DNA of 64,000 nucleotides from NCBI GenBank assembly GCA_965207595.1, contig CBDBMW010000010.1, positions 434,001 through 498,000 on the forward strand. The letters are read 5' to 3'. Under the pieces are notes generated by a model. It did not search any database and was not told the origin of the DNA. It saw only the letters and a program-made list of their open reading frames with translations. The position numbers were made by a program, and so were the translations under genes. The stretch's first letter is position 1. The number at the start of each line of letters is the position of its first letter. The stretch is from JAGWAJ01 sp026707615. Lineage in GTDB: Bacteria > Acidobacteriota > Vicinamibacteria > Vicinamibacterales > UBA8438. Below, piece by piece: positions 35,757 to 45,065 of the stretch.

Positions 35757-36095
35757 TTACGAGCCGAGCATCCGAACGATGGTGATCGCGGTGCCGATGA
35801 TGGCGGCGAGAAGCGCGCCGGTCTGGGCCAGCACGATCCCGGTGAAGCGCCAGGTCAGGCGCGATTCCAGCGCGGCGAGGTCGGCGCGCAGGAGTCTGCG
35901 CCGCAGAATCGGCGACGGACCAACTCCGTGACCGCGCAGACTCCCAACGCGCCCGTCAGGGCGCGCCAACTCAGTGCGCGTAACGGTATCGGCCGACTCG
36001 CCAGCGTCACGTATCGCGGCGGTGATCGCGTCGGCGTGCGCCGGTTCGATGCCGGCGTCGGCGAGCGTGCGGGCGGTTGCAAGAGTGTCGAGCAT
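35757..36095 (-). CDS. Small coiled-coil membrane protein, DUF1640-like
   Basis: The 112-residue product begins MLDTLATARTLADAGIEPAHADAI, resembling the N-terminus of DUF1640/CCDC90-like bacterial proteins. It ends with a short coiled coil (LRADLAALESRLTWRFTG) and one hydrophobic membrane segment. The middle (about residues 45-70, RPDGRVGSLRGHGVGPSP) is unlike the usual charged coiled coil and could reflect a compensated frameshift. A related truncated end lies at 24421-24560. The function is unknown; the family is often associated with mobile or repetitive regions in bacteria. Confidence 0.6.
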   Translation of the reverse strand: MLDTLATARTLADAGIEPAHADAITAAIRDAGESADTVTRTELARPDGRVGSLRGHGVGPSPILRRRLLRADLAALESRLTWRFTGIVLAQTGALLAAIIGTAITIVRMLGS

Positions 36096-36151
36096 CCTCA
36101 GGGCTCTCCTGTCCCATTATCGCCCGGGACACAGCCGAATCCCGTGGCTCG

Positions 36152-36430
36152 TCATCGCGTCAGGCGGATGCGCCACGCGACCAGCAGGCCGGCCACGGTG
36201 AGGACGAGCCAGACGAATGGGTGCGGGGGTTCAGCGCCCGAGAACGGGCTCAGGAAGAAGCCGACGACGGCGACGAGCGCCGCGGCGAGGCCGATTGCGG
36301 CCCACGGGCGTGCGCTGCGCCCGGCCGCGTCCGGCGCGGGCTCCCGCTCCCGCGCGGCCGTCGCCGTCCCGCAACGAAAGCAGATCAGCGCCCGGTCGTC
36401 GATCTCCGCCCCGCAGTCGCGACAGATCAT
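36152..36430 (-). CDS. Zinc-ribbon membrane protein
   Basis: The 92-residue product starts at the ATG at 36430, overlapping the stop of the preceding gene (ATGA). It has an N-terminal zinc ribbon (MICRDCGAEIDDRALICFRCG; Cys3, Cys6, Cys17 and Cys20) and two hydrophobic segments at about 45-62 and 71-87. It is the last gene of the MoxR/VWA cluster. It is probably an inner-membrane protein with a cytoplasmic metal-binding end, of unknown function. Confidence 0.75.
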   Translation of the reverse strand: MICRDCGAEIDDRALICFRCGTATAAREREPAPDAAGRSARPWAAIGLAAALVAVVGFFLSPFSGAEPPHPFVWLVLTVAGLLVAWRIRLTR

Positions 36431-37449
36431 GGGTCGAGCCTCGTGCCCGGCGGCGTCCCCCCGCCGGCCGTGCGGCGGCGGACCTCCCGCGAGACGCGCG
36501 CGAGCGCCACGAGCAGCGGCTCGAGCGCGGCGCGATAGGCCGCCGGGTCCATCGTTTCCTTCGCCGCCCGCAGCTCCGCGATCCGGACCTCGATGCCGGT
36601 CCGCCGGGCGATGATCGGCGCCAGGGCCGGGTCGTCCTCGTCCGGCCGCGCACCGGCGCCGGCGCCGACGTAGAGCCGCGCGGCGAGGGCGCCGTCCGGA
36701 CCGCCGCGATCGCGTTCGCGCCCGATGCCGTCGCCGGTGTCGTCCAGCATCGGCCGCTCCGTCGCGAGCCGTCCCGCCCGCTGGTAGAAGCGGCGGACCT
36801 CGTCGCTGGCGTAGGCGAACGCCTCCCACACCGAGACCCGGCCGTCCTTGTCGGCGTCGCTCGCAGGGTTGCCGAAGGCGGTCACGAAGTACTCGGGGAA
36901 CACCGTTTCGTAGCGCTGCGCGGGCGACCCGGTGGCCGTGATGACGACCCGCCCCGCCGCGCCCAGCCGGTCGAGAAACGGGAAGCTTGCCGCGGTCGTG
37001 TTGACGAAGACCACGCTCCCCGGCAGCGGCTCGAGGATCGCCCGCCACTCGCGGGCCTCGAGGTCCGGCCCCACCAGGTTGAACCGGGCGTCGGCGCCGT
37101 CGAACGTGCCGTGGCCGAGCAGCACGACCAGGAGCACGGAGCGGTCGTCCATCTGCCGGCCGAGCTGCGCGACGGCGTCCCGCACGCCCTCCCGCGATGC
37201 GCGGCCCACCCCGGGGCCGGGAGTCTCGGCCAGCACACGGAGGTGTCCGTCGCGGAACGCCGGGCGCTCGCGCAACGCGTCGATCAGCACGGAACGCCAG
37301 CGTTCGAGGCGCTCGGCGTACTCCGCTCCGCCCGAGGCGCCCGAGACGACCAGCGTGAAGGAATCGTCGCCGTGCGCCGCGGCCGGCAGCCACAGGGAGA
37401 CGAGCGCCGCGGCGGCGACGCCCGCCACGCGTCCCGGCACCGACCTCAT
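36427..37449 (-). CDS. Exported caspase/C13-like protein, catalytic Cys apparently missing
   Basis: The 340-residue product has a signal peptide (ATG at 37449; cleavage near AAAHG). It carries a caspase-like alpha/beta domain with a His-Gly motif in VLLVVLLGHGTFDGAD (His113). At the place where the second dyad residue (Cys) follows a hydrophobic strand in C13/caspase-like peptidases, the sequence reads VVFVNTTAASFPFL, without Cys. Downstream is an EF-hand-like acidic loop DADKDGRVSVWEAF at about 195-208. This architecture recurs next to MoxR/VWA clusters. It may be a non-proteolytic scaffold, or use Thr/Ser. It lies between the VWA gene (25 nt upstream) and the zinc-ribbon gene. Confidence 0.65.
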   Translation of the reverse strand: MRSVPGRVAGVAAAALVSLWLPAAAHGDDSFTLVVSGASGGAEYAERLERWRSVLIDALRERPAFRDGHLRVLAETPGPGVGRASREGVRDAVAQLGRQMDDRSVLLVVLLGHGTFDGADARFNLVGPDLEAREWRAILEPLPGSVVFVNTTAASFPFLDRLGAAGRVVITATGSPAQRYETVFPEYFVTAFGNPASDADKDGRVSVWEAFAYASDEVRRFYQRAGRLATERPMLDDTGDGIGRERDRGGPDGALAARLYVGAGAGARPDEDDPALAPIIARRTGIEVRIAELRAAKETMDPAAYRAALEPLLVALARVSREVRRRTAGGGTPPGTRLDP

Positions 37450-37474
37450 CGCCGCCCCCGTTGCCGCATCCACC

Positions 37475-39712
37475 TCACCGCAGCCCCCACCGCCGCCGCA
37501 GCCCCCACTCGGCCGCGAGCACCGCCACCAGCCACAGGAACATCCAGGCGTTGTGCCACAGCGGGGTGGGGACCCGAGTGGGCGGGGCCGCGTATCCGTC
37601 GAGGATCGACGCCCCCAGACCGCCGACGCCGCCCGGTTCGACGTAGCGCCCGCCGGTCGCCGCGGCGGTGCGCGCGAGCACGGGCACATTCAACCACGGC
37701 TCGGCCAGCTCCGCGTCCACCCCGCCGACCAGCGCCCAGTCGGTGGCGGCGCCCAGCCGGTCCGCGCCCCGATCGGCCACGGCGTCGATCCGGTGGACGC
37801 CCGGCTCCGCCGGCCGAACCGCCGCCCGGTAGCGTCCCTCGGCCGCGTCGACGAGCTCCGGACGAACCCGCCGCGTCGCGCCGTCCGGCCCGGTCACGGA
37901 GACGACGGGCGACGCATCGGGGACGGCGACGAACGCCTCGTCCCGCACCAGCAGATCGATCTCCAGAGCGTCCCCCGGCGCATCGCCCCCGCCGCTCGCG
38001 AGGGTGACGGGATCGCGCGCCGACGCGGTCAGCCAGCGGGCCACCTGCCCCCAGAAGACTTCATAGGTCCGGTCCTCGGCCGGCATCCGCATCCGCCAGC
38101 GCCACGCGGCGCGGCCCGCGAAGACCATCGCGCGCCCGGCCCCGTAGCGCTGGATCGCGATCAGCGGCTGGGCGGGACGGCCGGGCAGGGCCGGCGTGAC
38201 CGCCAGCAGCGTCGCGCCCGGCCTGGGTCCGCCCACGGCCACGGCCCCCGCGAGCCGCGGGACGGAGCGCCACCGCTCGCGGCTCGCCTCCGGGGTCGCG
38301 GCCAGACGCATGATCGGATGCCGAACGCCCTCCGCCGTCAACTCCAGCGCGCCGCCGCCGTCCCCGGACGCCTCCACGCCACCGCCGGCCGAACCATACT
38401 CAGCGCCCCGCCCGGGGTCAACCAGGGCGACCGGCAGCACGGGGGCGAGGGCGGAGGCACCCCACCCGCCGCGGCTGAGCGTGGCATCGCCGAGCGACAG
38501 CAGGCCGCCGCCGCGGTCCGCGACGAACGCCGAGGCCAGCTCCAGCTGCCGGACCCGGAAGTAGTCGGCCTCGACATTGGCCAGGACGACGGCGTCGTAC
38601 GCGAACAGTGCCTCCCGATCCGCCGGGAAGCCCGTCCCGAGCCCCGCCGTGCGAGCCGGGTCGCCCTGCACGTAGAACGTCTGCTCGCCGAGGTCGTTCA
38701 TTCCCTTCCGGATCACGGCGTCCAGGACCAGGCCCGGATCGGCCTGCCACACCCGCTTGAGGAAGGTGTGCTCGTACGACGGCGCGCCCTCTATCACCAG
38801 CACGCGGCGCGGCCGCGGCGGCGGAGGCACCAGCACGCGGCCGCGGTTGTTGCCGGCGACGAGCTCCCCGGCGGCCGCCGGCACCTCGACCGTGTAGAGC
38901 GTCGCCGACTCCGGATCCGGCCGCACGCGGAAGACGACGCGCGCCGGAGCGCCGGCGCCGGGCGGCGTGACGAGGCGCCGGTCGAGCAGCCGGCCGTCGG
39001 CCAGCAGCCGCACCTCGAATGCCGCATCGCCCAGATCGCGGCTGGCGACCGCCGCCGTCAGGTCGACCACGGATTGCGCGGCGGGAGGGCGGCCGGCGGT
39101 GACCGACACCACCTCCCGGTCGGGACCGGGCTGCGGGGCGCCGACCCCGACCGTGAAGACCCGCGAACCGGAGTCGGCCGCCACCCGGGCCGCGGACCGG
39201 GCGCCGGTCTCCCCTCCGTCGGAGACGACGACCACGCCGGCCAGCGGCCTCCCGGCGAGGCGCGCCGCGACCTCTTCCAGGGCGCCGGCCAGGTCGCTGC
39301 GCCCGGCATCGGCCTCCGCGGCGGCGAGCGTGGTCTCGAACAGGCGGTCGCCGAAGCCGAAGAGCTGGACTTCCGCGCGCGGGGAGAGCTGGGGCAGCAG
39401 GCGGTCGCGCACCACCGCGACCGCCTGTGCGAGCCGCGGGGCGCCGGCCGCATCCGGGATGGCCATGCTGCGGGAGTGGTCCACCAGGACGGCGACGACG
39501 GCTTCCCCCGCAGGGCCCGGCGCGGTGCGGACGGGCTGGAGAAGAAAGAGGAAGACCAGCAGCAGGGCCGCGGCTCGGAGATCGACGAGCAGCAGCCGCC
39601 GCCAGAACGACAACGGAACCGCCGTCTGCCGATAGGCGCCGTAGGCGACCACCGCAGCCAGCGCGCCCCCCAGGGCCAGCACCCACCACGGCACCGGAGT
39701 CGCGAACTGCAT
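37475..39712 (-). CDS. VWA / glutamine-amidotransferase-like membrane protein
   Basis: The 745-residue product starts with two hydrophobic helices (about 8-28 and 36-60). A von Willebrand A-like domain follows, with a MIDAS-like DHSRSMA motif near 78-84 and VVVVSDGGETGA near 168-179. After a beta-sandwich segment comes a GATase-like fold at about 310-560 (VLVIEGAPSYEHTFLKRV, DAVVLANVEADYF, GGLLSLGDATL), then a C-terminal beta domain. Such proteins are common in MoxR-DUF58-Bat clusters and are thought to be envelope assembly or stress factors. The start has a clear Shine-Dalgarno (GGAGGCGG). A large hairpin separates it from the upstream DUF4175 gene. Confidence 0.8.
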   Translation of the reverse strand: MQFATPVPWWVLALGGALAAVVAYGAYRQTAVPLSFWRRLLLVDLRAAALLLVFLFLLQPVRTAPGPAGEAVVAVLVDHSRSMAIPDAAGAPRLAQAVAVVRDRLLPQLSPRAEVQLFGFGDRLFETTLAAAEADAGRSDLAGALEEVAARLAGRPLAGVVVVSDGGETGARSAARVAADSGSRVFTVGVGAPQPGPDREVVSVTAGRPPAAQSVVDLTAAVASRDLGDAAFEVRLLADGRLLDRRLVTPPGAGAPARVVFRVRPDPESATLYTVEVPAAAGELVAGNNRGRVLVPPPPRPRRVLVIEGAPSYEHTFLKRVWQADPGLVLDAVIRKGMNDLGEQTFYVQGDPARTAGLGTGFPADREALFAYDAVVLANVEADYFRVRQLELASAFVADRGGGLLSLGDATLSRGGWGASALAPVLPVALVDPGRGAEYGSAGGGVEASGDGGGALELTAEGVRHPIMRLAATPEASRERWRSVPRLAGAVAVGGPRPGATLLAVTPALPGRPAQPLIAIQRYGAGRAMVFAGRAAWRWRMRMPAEDRTYEVFWGQVARWLTASARDPVTLASGGGDAPGDALEIDLLVRDEAFVAVPDASPVVSVTGPDGATRRVRPELVDAAEGRYRAAVRPAEPGVHRIDAVADRGADRLGAATDWALVGGVDAELAEPWLNVPVLARTAAATGGRYVEPGGVGGLGASILDGYAAPPTRVPTPLWHNAWMFLWLVAVLAAEWGLRRRWGLR

Positions 39713-39806
39713 CGGGTTGCCGCCTCCACCCGTCCGCGCGAGATGCGCTGCGCACGCAGTCTTCCCGGCGCACGCGCGGTCTGCCCGGAGTCAGCCTGTG
39801 CGCACG

Positions 39807-39841
39807 GTGCGACGGAGGCGCCGCGCCGCCTTCCGTCGCAC
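39807..39841 (-). terminator. Strong hairpin in the DUF4175-VWA intergenic gap
   Basis: GTGCGACGGA and TCCGTCGCAC form 10 perfect pairs that continue into GGCG/CGCC with a one-base bulge. It lies 17 nt after the DUF4175 stop in the direction of transcription. No T-run follows, so it may attenuate, process or stabilise mRNA. It is the only gap over 100 bp inside this cluster. Confidence 0.5.
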
Positions 39842-39858
39842 GCCTGGCTCGCGCGCGA

Positions 39859-42800
39859 TCAGGGTCGCTCGGACAGGGACCGGTAGTAGCGCTCGACGAG
39901 GCCCCGGTGGGACTCCGGAACCCGCTCGTCGGGCCCGATGTGCAGGGCGTCGCCGCGGGCGGCGCCGGGCGCATCGCCCTCGGAGGCGGGGTCGCCGCCG
40001 ATCGCCAGTCGCACGTCGGCGCGCAGGCTCGCCCACTCGGCCAGGTCCTGCTTGAATGCCTCCGTGCCGGGGGCGGCTCCGCTGAACGCGTGCTCGGCCC
40101 ACCGGCGAAGGTCCCCGACCAGCGACGGCCGGATCGCCCGCGCCCGCTCCGCGAGGTCGCCGGACCGCCCGAGCTGCCCCGCCAGGGCCCCACCCGCTGC
40201 TGCCAGCTCTCCGGCCTCCGCCGCACCCTGACGCTCGCCGCCTGCCGCCGCCGATGCCCCCGCCTCCGCCGCGCCGGGTCGCTCGCCGCCCGCGCGGCCG
40301 GCCAGACGTTCGATCTCCCGGTCGATGCGAGCGATGTGCCGTTCCAGCTCCTCCCCCACCCGAGCTGCCTCGTCCGCCGCCCGCGCCGCGGCCTGCAGGC
40401 GGACCGCCGCGCGGTCGAGCTCCTCCGCCACCGACTCGTCCTCGTCGGCGACGGGGGCCGCGTCCGCGTCGGCAACCGTGGGCGTCTCGCCGCCGGACCC
40501 GGTGCGCGCACGGTCCGCCAGGTCGCGCAGCCGCGACGCAAGGTCGGCCTCCGCCAGGCCGTCGGCCGTCTCGTCGAGGGCCCGGCGAACGGCCCCCGCG
40601 GCCTCCGACCGCTCGGCGCCGAGGCGCGACTCGAACCGCTCCACCCGCTCGGCCAGCTCGTCCCGCTCGCCCGCCAGCGCCCGCCGCGACGCACGGCCGG
40701 CCCGGTCTCCCCCGGCGAGCCGCGACGCGAGGGCGGTGCGGCGCTGGGCGTCGGCCATCCGTCTCGCCTCGGCCTCCAGCTCGCGGATCGCCCGGCCCTC
40801 GCGCCCCTCCCCGCCGGCGCCCAGCTCCCGCGCCAGATCCCGGAGGCGCCCCGCCACCTCCCGGCCCGCCCGGGCCGCCGCCTGCGCGTCCCGGCGGCCC
40901 AGGGCGCCCTGCGCCTCGCGCATCCGGTCCGCGATGCGCTCGCCGGCCCCGCCGGATCGCGGCGTCCCCCCGCGCGAGCCGCGGCCGGCGTTCGACATCC
41001 GCGCCAGTTGGCGCTCGACGTCTTCCACCTGCCGGCGCAGCTCTTCCTGCTCCCGCGAGAGCCGCTCCAGCGTGCGGCGCAGGGCCTGCGGATCGTCGCC
41101 CGCGTCCGCCAGCGCGCGTTCCGCCGCCCGGTTGAGGGCCTCCTGCCGGTCGGCAAGCTCCCCCACGCGGCGGCGCGCCTCGCTCTCCTCCGGAGCCGCG
41201 GGCGGGGTCGCCGAGGAGCGATCCTCGTAGTTCGTCCGCTGCTCGCGCCGCAGCTCGCGATCGAACAGGGCCGACAGGTCCTCGCGCGGCTGCGGGCCGA
41301 ACGCCCCGCCCGGCGACGGCTGGAGCGAGACCTGCGTCCGGCGGACCTCCGCCTGGGCCTGGAGCAGCCCGTTCAGGGCCGCCATCTCCAGCGGGACCGC
41401 CGCCGCGGTGTCGTTCGCCCGCAACGACTCCGCGGCGCCGCGCATCGCCTCGATCGCGCGCGTCAGGCCGTCGGGGACCCGCGACCGGCGGTCTCCCCCG
41501 CGATCGGCCGCGACCCGCGACGCGGCGCGGCGCAGCTCGTCCTGGGTCGTCGCCACCGCCTCGACGTCGTCCGCGGGCCGGGCCGCGGCCGGCACGGCGT
41601 CGAGGCGCCACGTCGCGATGACGATCTCCTTCTGGACCCGGACGAGCCGCCCGATGTCGCCGCCGGCCATCGCCGCCATGAACCGGCTGCCCGCCTCCGA
41701 GAACTCGCGTCCGAACGGCCGCACCTCCAGGAAGAAGATGTCGCTGCGCGACTCGCGGGCGGGACGGGCCGCGTTCGTGTCGCGCGCCCGGACGTAGTAG
41801 CTGATGACGTCGCCGGGGCGGACCCCGAGCGATTCGGCGTACAGCGTGTGGGCGGCCGACACCTCGAGGGGGCGCCGCGCCCCGAGCAGATCGACCGCCT
41901 GCTCGTCCCGGCCGGCCACGGTGTAGACGAGCTCGAAGCGCTCCACGCCGAAGTCGTCGTCCGCCCGCGCCTCGATGACCGTCTCCTCGAGGGGGGTGAT
42001 CTCGCGGTCTCCGCCCGGCCGCGCGATGCGGACCTCCGGGGGCCGGTCGACCACGGTTCGGATGAGATAGTCGGCGGCGTCCCCGTTCGCGAGCGCGTCG
42101 GCATCGACGAGCGCCACCCGGTAGCTGTCGTCCTGCCGCACCTCGAACGACGCAGCCCACTGCCGGTCGGCGTGCCTCTCCAGGTCGAGCGCCGCGCCGC
42201 TCGCCATGCGGAGGGCCCCGGAACGAAGCGCCTTGTCGGCGACGACGGTCACCGTCACCGCCGTCCCTTCGGGAGCGTGAACGTCGCCCCCGGCGTCGAC
42301 CCGCACCGGCAACCCCAGGTGCGCCGGATAGCGGTAGGCGACCTCGATCCGTTCGATGGCGGGCGCCTGGAGGGCCGTCACCGCGTAGTCGGGCGAGGCG
42401 AGCGCGCCCAGCCTGACGCGGTAGGTGAAGTTGCGATGAACCGCGGGCGTCTCGATCTCGTAGCCGCCGTCCACGCGGCGCATCGCCAGGGTCTCGGAAC
42501 CCGCGCCGGGGCGCAGGACGGTGACGGCGGGCAGGGTGCGGATCGGCTCCCCGGGCGTCCCCCGCAGGCGCGCGCGGATGACGAGCGGCTCGCCGGCCAC
42601 CACCCGGGCATCGCCGGGCTCGACCTCGATCGCGGCACCGAAGGGCACCGCGTGCAGCCACGCGCTGCGCGCGATCCGACCGAGGGCGGGACTCCCCGCG
42701 ACGATGACGACCGCGGCGACCGCGACCGCGATCGCCCCGGCCAGGAACGCGCGGCGCAGAAGGCGCGCCGGCACCGTGCGGTCGAGTGCGATCCGTCGCA

Positions 42801-43185
42801 CCGCGCGGGCGGCATCGCGCAGGACGAGGTCGCGGAACGGCGCGCGGGCGGCGTCGGGGAGCGCGGCCGCGCTGGCCAACCGGTCCTCGAGCTCCGGGCA
42901 GCGCTCCTCGACGTAGCGCGCGACCTGCCGGTCCCCGGGGGGGCGCCGGAGCGGCCAGAGCGTCCGGAACGCGAAGGCCGCCGCGGCGAGCAGCGCCGCC
43001 CCGGCCGCCGCCAGCAGCGGCAGGTCGGCCGGCGCCGCGAAGCGGTCCAGAACGAGTACGCAGGCGAGGGCGGCGGCTCCTGCCCCGACCGTCCGCGCGA
43101 GCCCGCGGAGGGTCGCCACCGTCCGCCATCGCCGGCGGACCGCCCGGAGGAAGGCCCGCAGCTCCCCGGCGTGCGCTTCGGCCAT
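39859..43185 (-). CDS. DUF4175-like membrane protein with long coiled coil
   Basis: The 1108-residue product starts at the ATG at 43185, 8 nt after the batA-like gene. It has membrane helices at about 30-47, 54-73 and 145-165. A beta-rich region (about 180-480) resembles DUF4175 (EVEPGDARVVAGEPLVIRAR, DNFG-like DDDFGVERFELVYTV). A very long Arg/Ala/Glu-rich coiled coil runs from about 520 to 1000 (QEALNRAAERALADAGDD, RLSREQEELRRQVEDVERQL). The C-terminal 100 residues are globular. It is probably an inner-membrane protein with a large coiled coil, working with the VWA and MoxR products. The very large plus-strand frames opposite it are codon-bias shadows. Confidence 0.8.
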   Translation of the reverse strand: MAEAHAGELRAFLRAVRRRWRTVATLRGLARTVGAGAAALACVLVLDRFAAPADLPLLAAAGAALLAAAAFAFRTLWPLRRPPGDRQVARYVEERCPELEDRLASAAALPDAARAPFRDLVLRDAARAVRRIALDRTVPARLLRRAFLAGAIAVAVAAVVIVAGSPALGRIARSAWLHAVPFGAAIEVEPGDARVVAGEPLVIRARLRGTPGEPIRTLPAVTVLRPGAGSETLAMRRVDGGYEIETPAVHRNFTYRVRLGALASPDYAVTALQAPAIERIEVAYRYPAHLGLPVRVDAGGDVHAPEGTAVTVTVVADKALRSGALRMASGAALDLERHADRQWAASFEVRQDDSYRVALVDADALANGDAADYLIRTVVDRPPEVRIARPGGDREITPLEETVIEARADDDFGVERFELVYTVAGRDEQAVDLLGARRPLEVSAAHTLYAESLGVRPGDVISYYVRARDTNAARPARESRSDIFFLEVRPFGREFSEAGSRFMAAMAGGDIGRLVRVQKEIVIATWRLDAVPAAARPADDVEAVATTQDELRRAASRVAADRGGDRRSRVPDGLTRAIEAMRGAAESLRANDTAAAVPLEMAALNGLLQAQAEVRRTQVSLQPSPGGAFGPQPREDLSALFDRELRREQRTNYEDRSSATPPAAPEESEARRRVGELADRQEALNRAAERALADAGDDPQALRRTLERLSREQEELRRQVEDVERQLARMSNAGRGSRGGTPRSGGAGERIADRMREAQGALGRRDAQAAARAGREVAGRLRDLARELGAGGEGREGRAIRELEAEARRMADAQRRTALASRLAGGDRAGRASRRALAGERDELAERVERFESRLGAERSEAAGAVRRALDETADGLAEADLASRLRDLADRARTGSGGETPTVADADAAPVADEDESVAEELDRAAVRLQAAARAADEAARVGEELERHIARIDREIERLAGRAGGERPGAAEAGASAAAGGERQGAAEAGELAAAGGALAGQLGRSGDLAERARAIRPSLVGDLRRWAEHAFSGAAPGTEAFKQDLAEWASLRADVRLAIGGDPASEGDAPGAARGDALHIGPDERVPESHRGLVERYYRSLSERP

Positions 43186-43193
43186 GCGGCTGA

Positions 43194-45065
43194 TTATGCC
43201 ATCGCGCGGGCCACCCACGCCTCGCCCACCAGGACCGCGAGCATCGCCGCGAGGGCGTACCACCAGTACGCCTGCTCGCGTTCCCGCCGCTCCGGGCCGG
43301 CATCGTCGTCCGCCGCGCCGGCCGCGGCCCGCGGATCGACGCGACCGAGAAACGCCTCGACCGTCATCGGAGCGGGGTCCGACTCCCGCGGATCGACGTT
43401 GACGACGAGGCGGCGGCCCGACTCGGGCAGGACTGCGGCCCCGGCCACGGCCGGCACGCCGTCCGGCACGTCCGCGATCGTGACCTCGCGCGCGCCGTCC
43501 GGCAGCCTCGCGACGTAGCGAACCAACTCGACGACGAAGGGCGCGAATCCGGGTCGCCGCGGGAAGTCGTTCCCGGCGCCGTTCAGGTCCGACGCGAAGA
43601 GCAGCGCGCGCCCGGCGTCGAGGTCGTACTCGACGAGGGCCGCCGTGCCGTCGTCGAACCGCCCCAGCACCCGCGTGCGGGCGCCTTCGCCGGCCACCGC
43701 GGCCCGCAGGAACGCCCCCTCGCCCAAGGCCGTAGCGGCCGCTTCGCCGAGCGCGCGGAACACGGGGTGGCGGCGATCCGCCGGCCCCCAGCGCCGCGGC
43801 CGCTCCCCCGCGTCCGTCTCGAAGTCGATGCGCGCGTCCGGACCGAGCACCCCGGCCAGCCGGGCGGACTCGACGCCGCACCCCGCCGCCACGACCAGGC
43901 CTCCCCCCGCGGCGACGAACGCGGCCAGCCGCTCGCGCCCCTCGCGCTCGAGGCCGTCGGTGCCGAGGATCACCACGGCGGCGACCGCTTCCCATTCGCT
44001 GCGGTCCAAGGACGATACCGCGGCCGGCTCCGTCACCCGGGCCGCGAACGGTGCGTCCTCCGCCCCGGCGGCAAGCGCCCGGTCGACGAAGTACGCGTCG
44101 CTGCCGCGCCGGCCGCCGTTGGCGACGACGAGCACCCGGGCCGGCGGCCGCGGGTCGAGCAGCAGATAGCGCCGATTGTCGCCCGCGTAGCCGTCCGGAT
44201 CGACCACCTCGACCGTCGCCACGGTCGCGTCCGGCACCGCCGAGCCGAAGCGCACGCCGTTCGCGCCCGGCTCGAGCGTCACGACGCGGCTCTCGAGGAC
44301 GGCGTCGTCGACCGCCAGCACGACGAGGGCGTCACGCGCCTCCGTCCCCGTGTTGCGCACCACGGCCGACAGACCGTCCGCCGTCCGGGCCGCCGCGGTG
44401 ACGGCCAGATTCCCGGGCACGGGGTCGAGGACCGCCGCTTCCACCGTGGCGGCGCGCGGCACGGCGGCCGCCTCGCCGTCGGACCAGCCGGCCGCCTGCA
44501 GGTCGCTGACCACGGCGACGCGCCCGCCCGCCGCGCCCATCAGGCCGGACGCCGAGGACAGCGCGGCGGCGTAGCGGGTCGCTCCGGCCGTGGCGGACAC
44601 CGACTCGACGGCGGCGACGGCGGCCGCCCGATCGTCCGTCGGATCGAGCACGACCACCGCCCGGTCGTCGAACGCGACGACGGCCACGCGGTGGGCGGCC
44701 GGCGTCCGGTCGATCGCGGCGGCGCCGAGCCGGTGGGCTTCCTCCATCTGCCCCGGCGCCGACATGCTGAGCGAACGATCGATCGCAATCACCGTGATCG
44801 GGCGCTCGGGAACGGCATCGTCGACGAACGGGCGCGCGAAGGCGAGCGTCAGCAGCAGCAGCGCCGTCACCCGCAGGAAGAGCAGGAGCAGCTCCCGCAG
44901 CCGCGGGCGGCGGGTCCTGACGGCCGGCGAGCGGCGCACGAACCGGACCGCGCTGAACGGCACGACCGGACCGCGCTCGCGCCGCACCAGGTGCAGGAGG
45001 ATGGGGATGGCGATCGTGACGGCGCCGAGCAGGAACGCCGGGAAGAGAAAGGACATGGCGCCCAT
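43194..45065 (-). CDS. BatA-like VWA membrane protein
   Basis: The 623-residue product begins with the BatA N-terminal domain: MGAMSFLFPAFLLGAVTIAIPILLHLVRRERGP, then PRLRELLLLFLRVTALLLLTLAFARP. A VWA domain follows with VIAIDRSLSMSAPGQ (MIDAS DxSxS) near 90-103 and RVAVVSDLQAAGWSDG near 185. The C-terminal half is beta/alpha with a GATase-like ILGTDGLEREGRERLAAFVAAGGGLVVAAG segment and one last hydrophobic helix. It follows the DUF58 gene with no gap. An alternative start is the ATG at 45056. Its role is likely in Bat-type envelope stress or assembly with MoxR. Confidence 0.85.
   Translation of the reverse strand: MGAMSFLFPAFLLGAVTIAIPILLHLVRRERGPVVPFSAVRFVRRSPAVRTRRPRLRELLLLFLRVTALLLLTLAFARPFVDDAVPERPITVIAIDRSLSMSAPGQMEEAHRLGAAAIDRTPAAHRVAVVAFDDRAVVVLDPTDDRAAAVAAVESVSATAGATRYAAALSSASGLMGAAGGRVAVVSDLQAAGWSDGEAAAVPRAATVEAAVLDPVPGNLAVTAAARTADGLSAVVRNTGTEARDALVVLAVDDAVLESRVVTLEPGANGVRFGSAVPDATVATVEVVDPDGYAGDNRRYLLLDPRPPARVLVVANGGRRGSDAYFVDRALAAGAEDAPFAARVTEPAAVSSLDRSEWEAVAAVVILGTDGLEREGRERLAAFVAAGGGLVVAAGCGVESARLAGVLGPDARIDFETDAGERPRRWGPADRRHPVFRALGEAAATALGEGAFLRAAVAGEGARTRVLGRFDDGTAALVEYDLDAGRALLFASDLNGAGNDFPRRPGFAPFVVELVRYVARLPDGAREVTIADVPDGVPAVAGAAVLPESGRRLVVNVDPRESDPAPMTVEAFLGRVDPRAAAGAADDDAGPERREREQAYWWYALAAMLAVLVGEAWVARAMA

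Noticed and set aside
36932..43518. Very long plus-strand frames (984 and 1363 codons) opposite the VWA and DUF4175 genes
   Set aside because: Composition is Arg/Pro/Ala-rich without motifs, lies antisense to well-supported genes and follows from GC-rich third positions.
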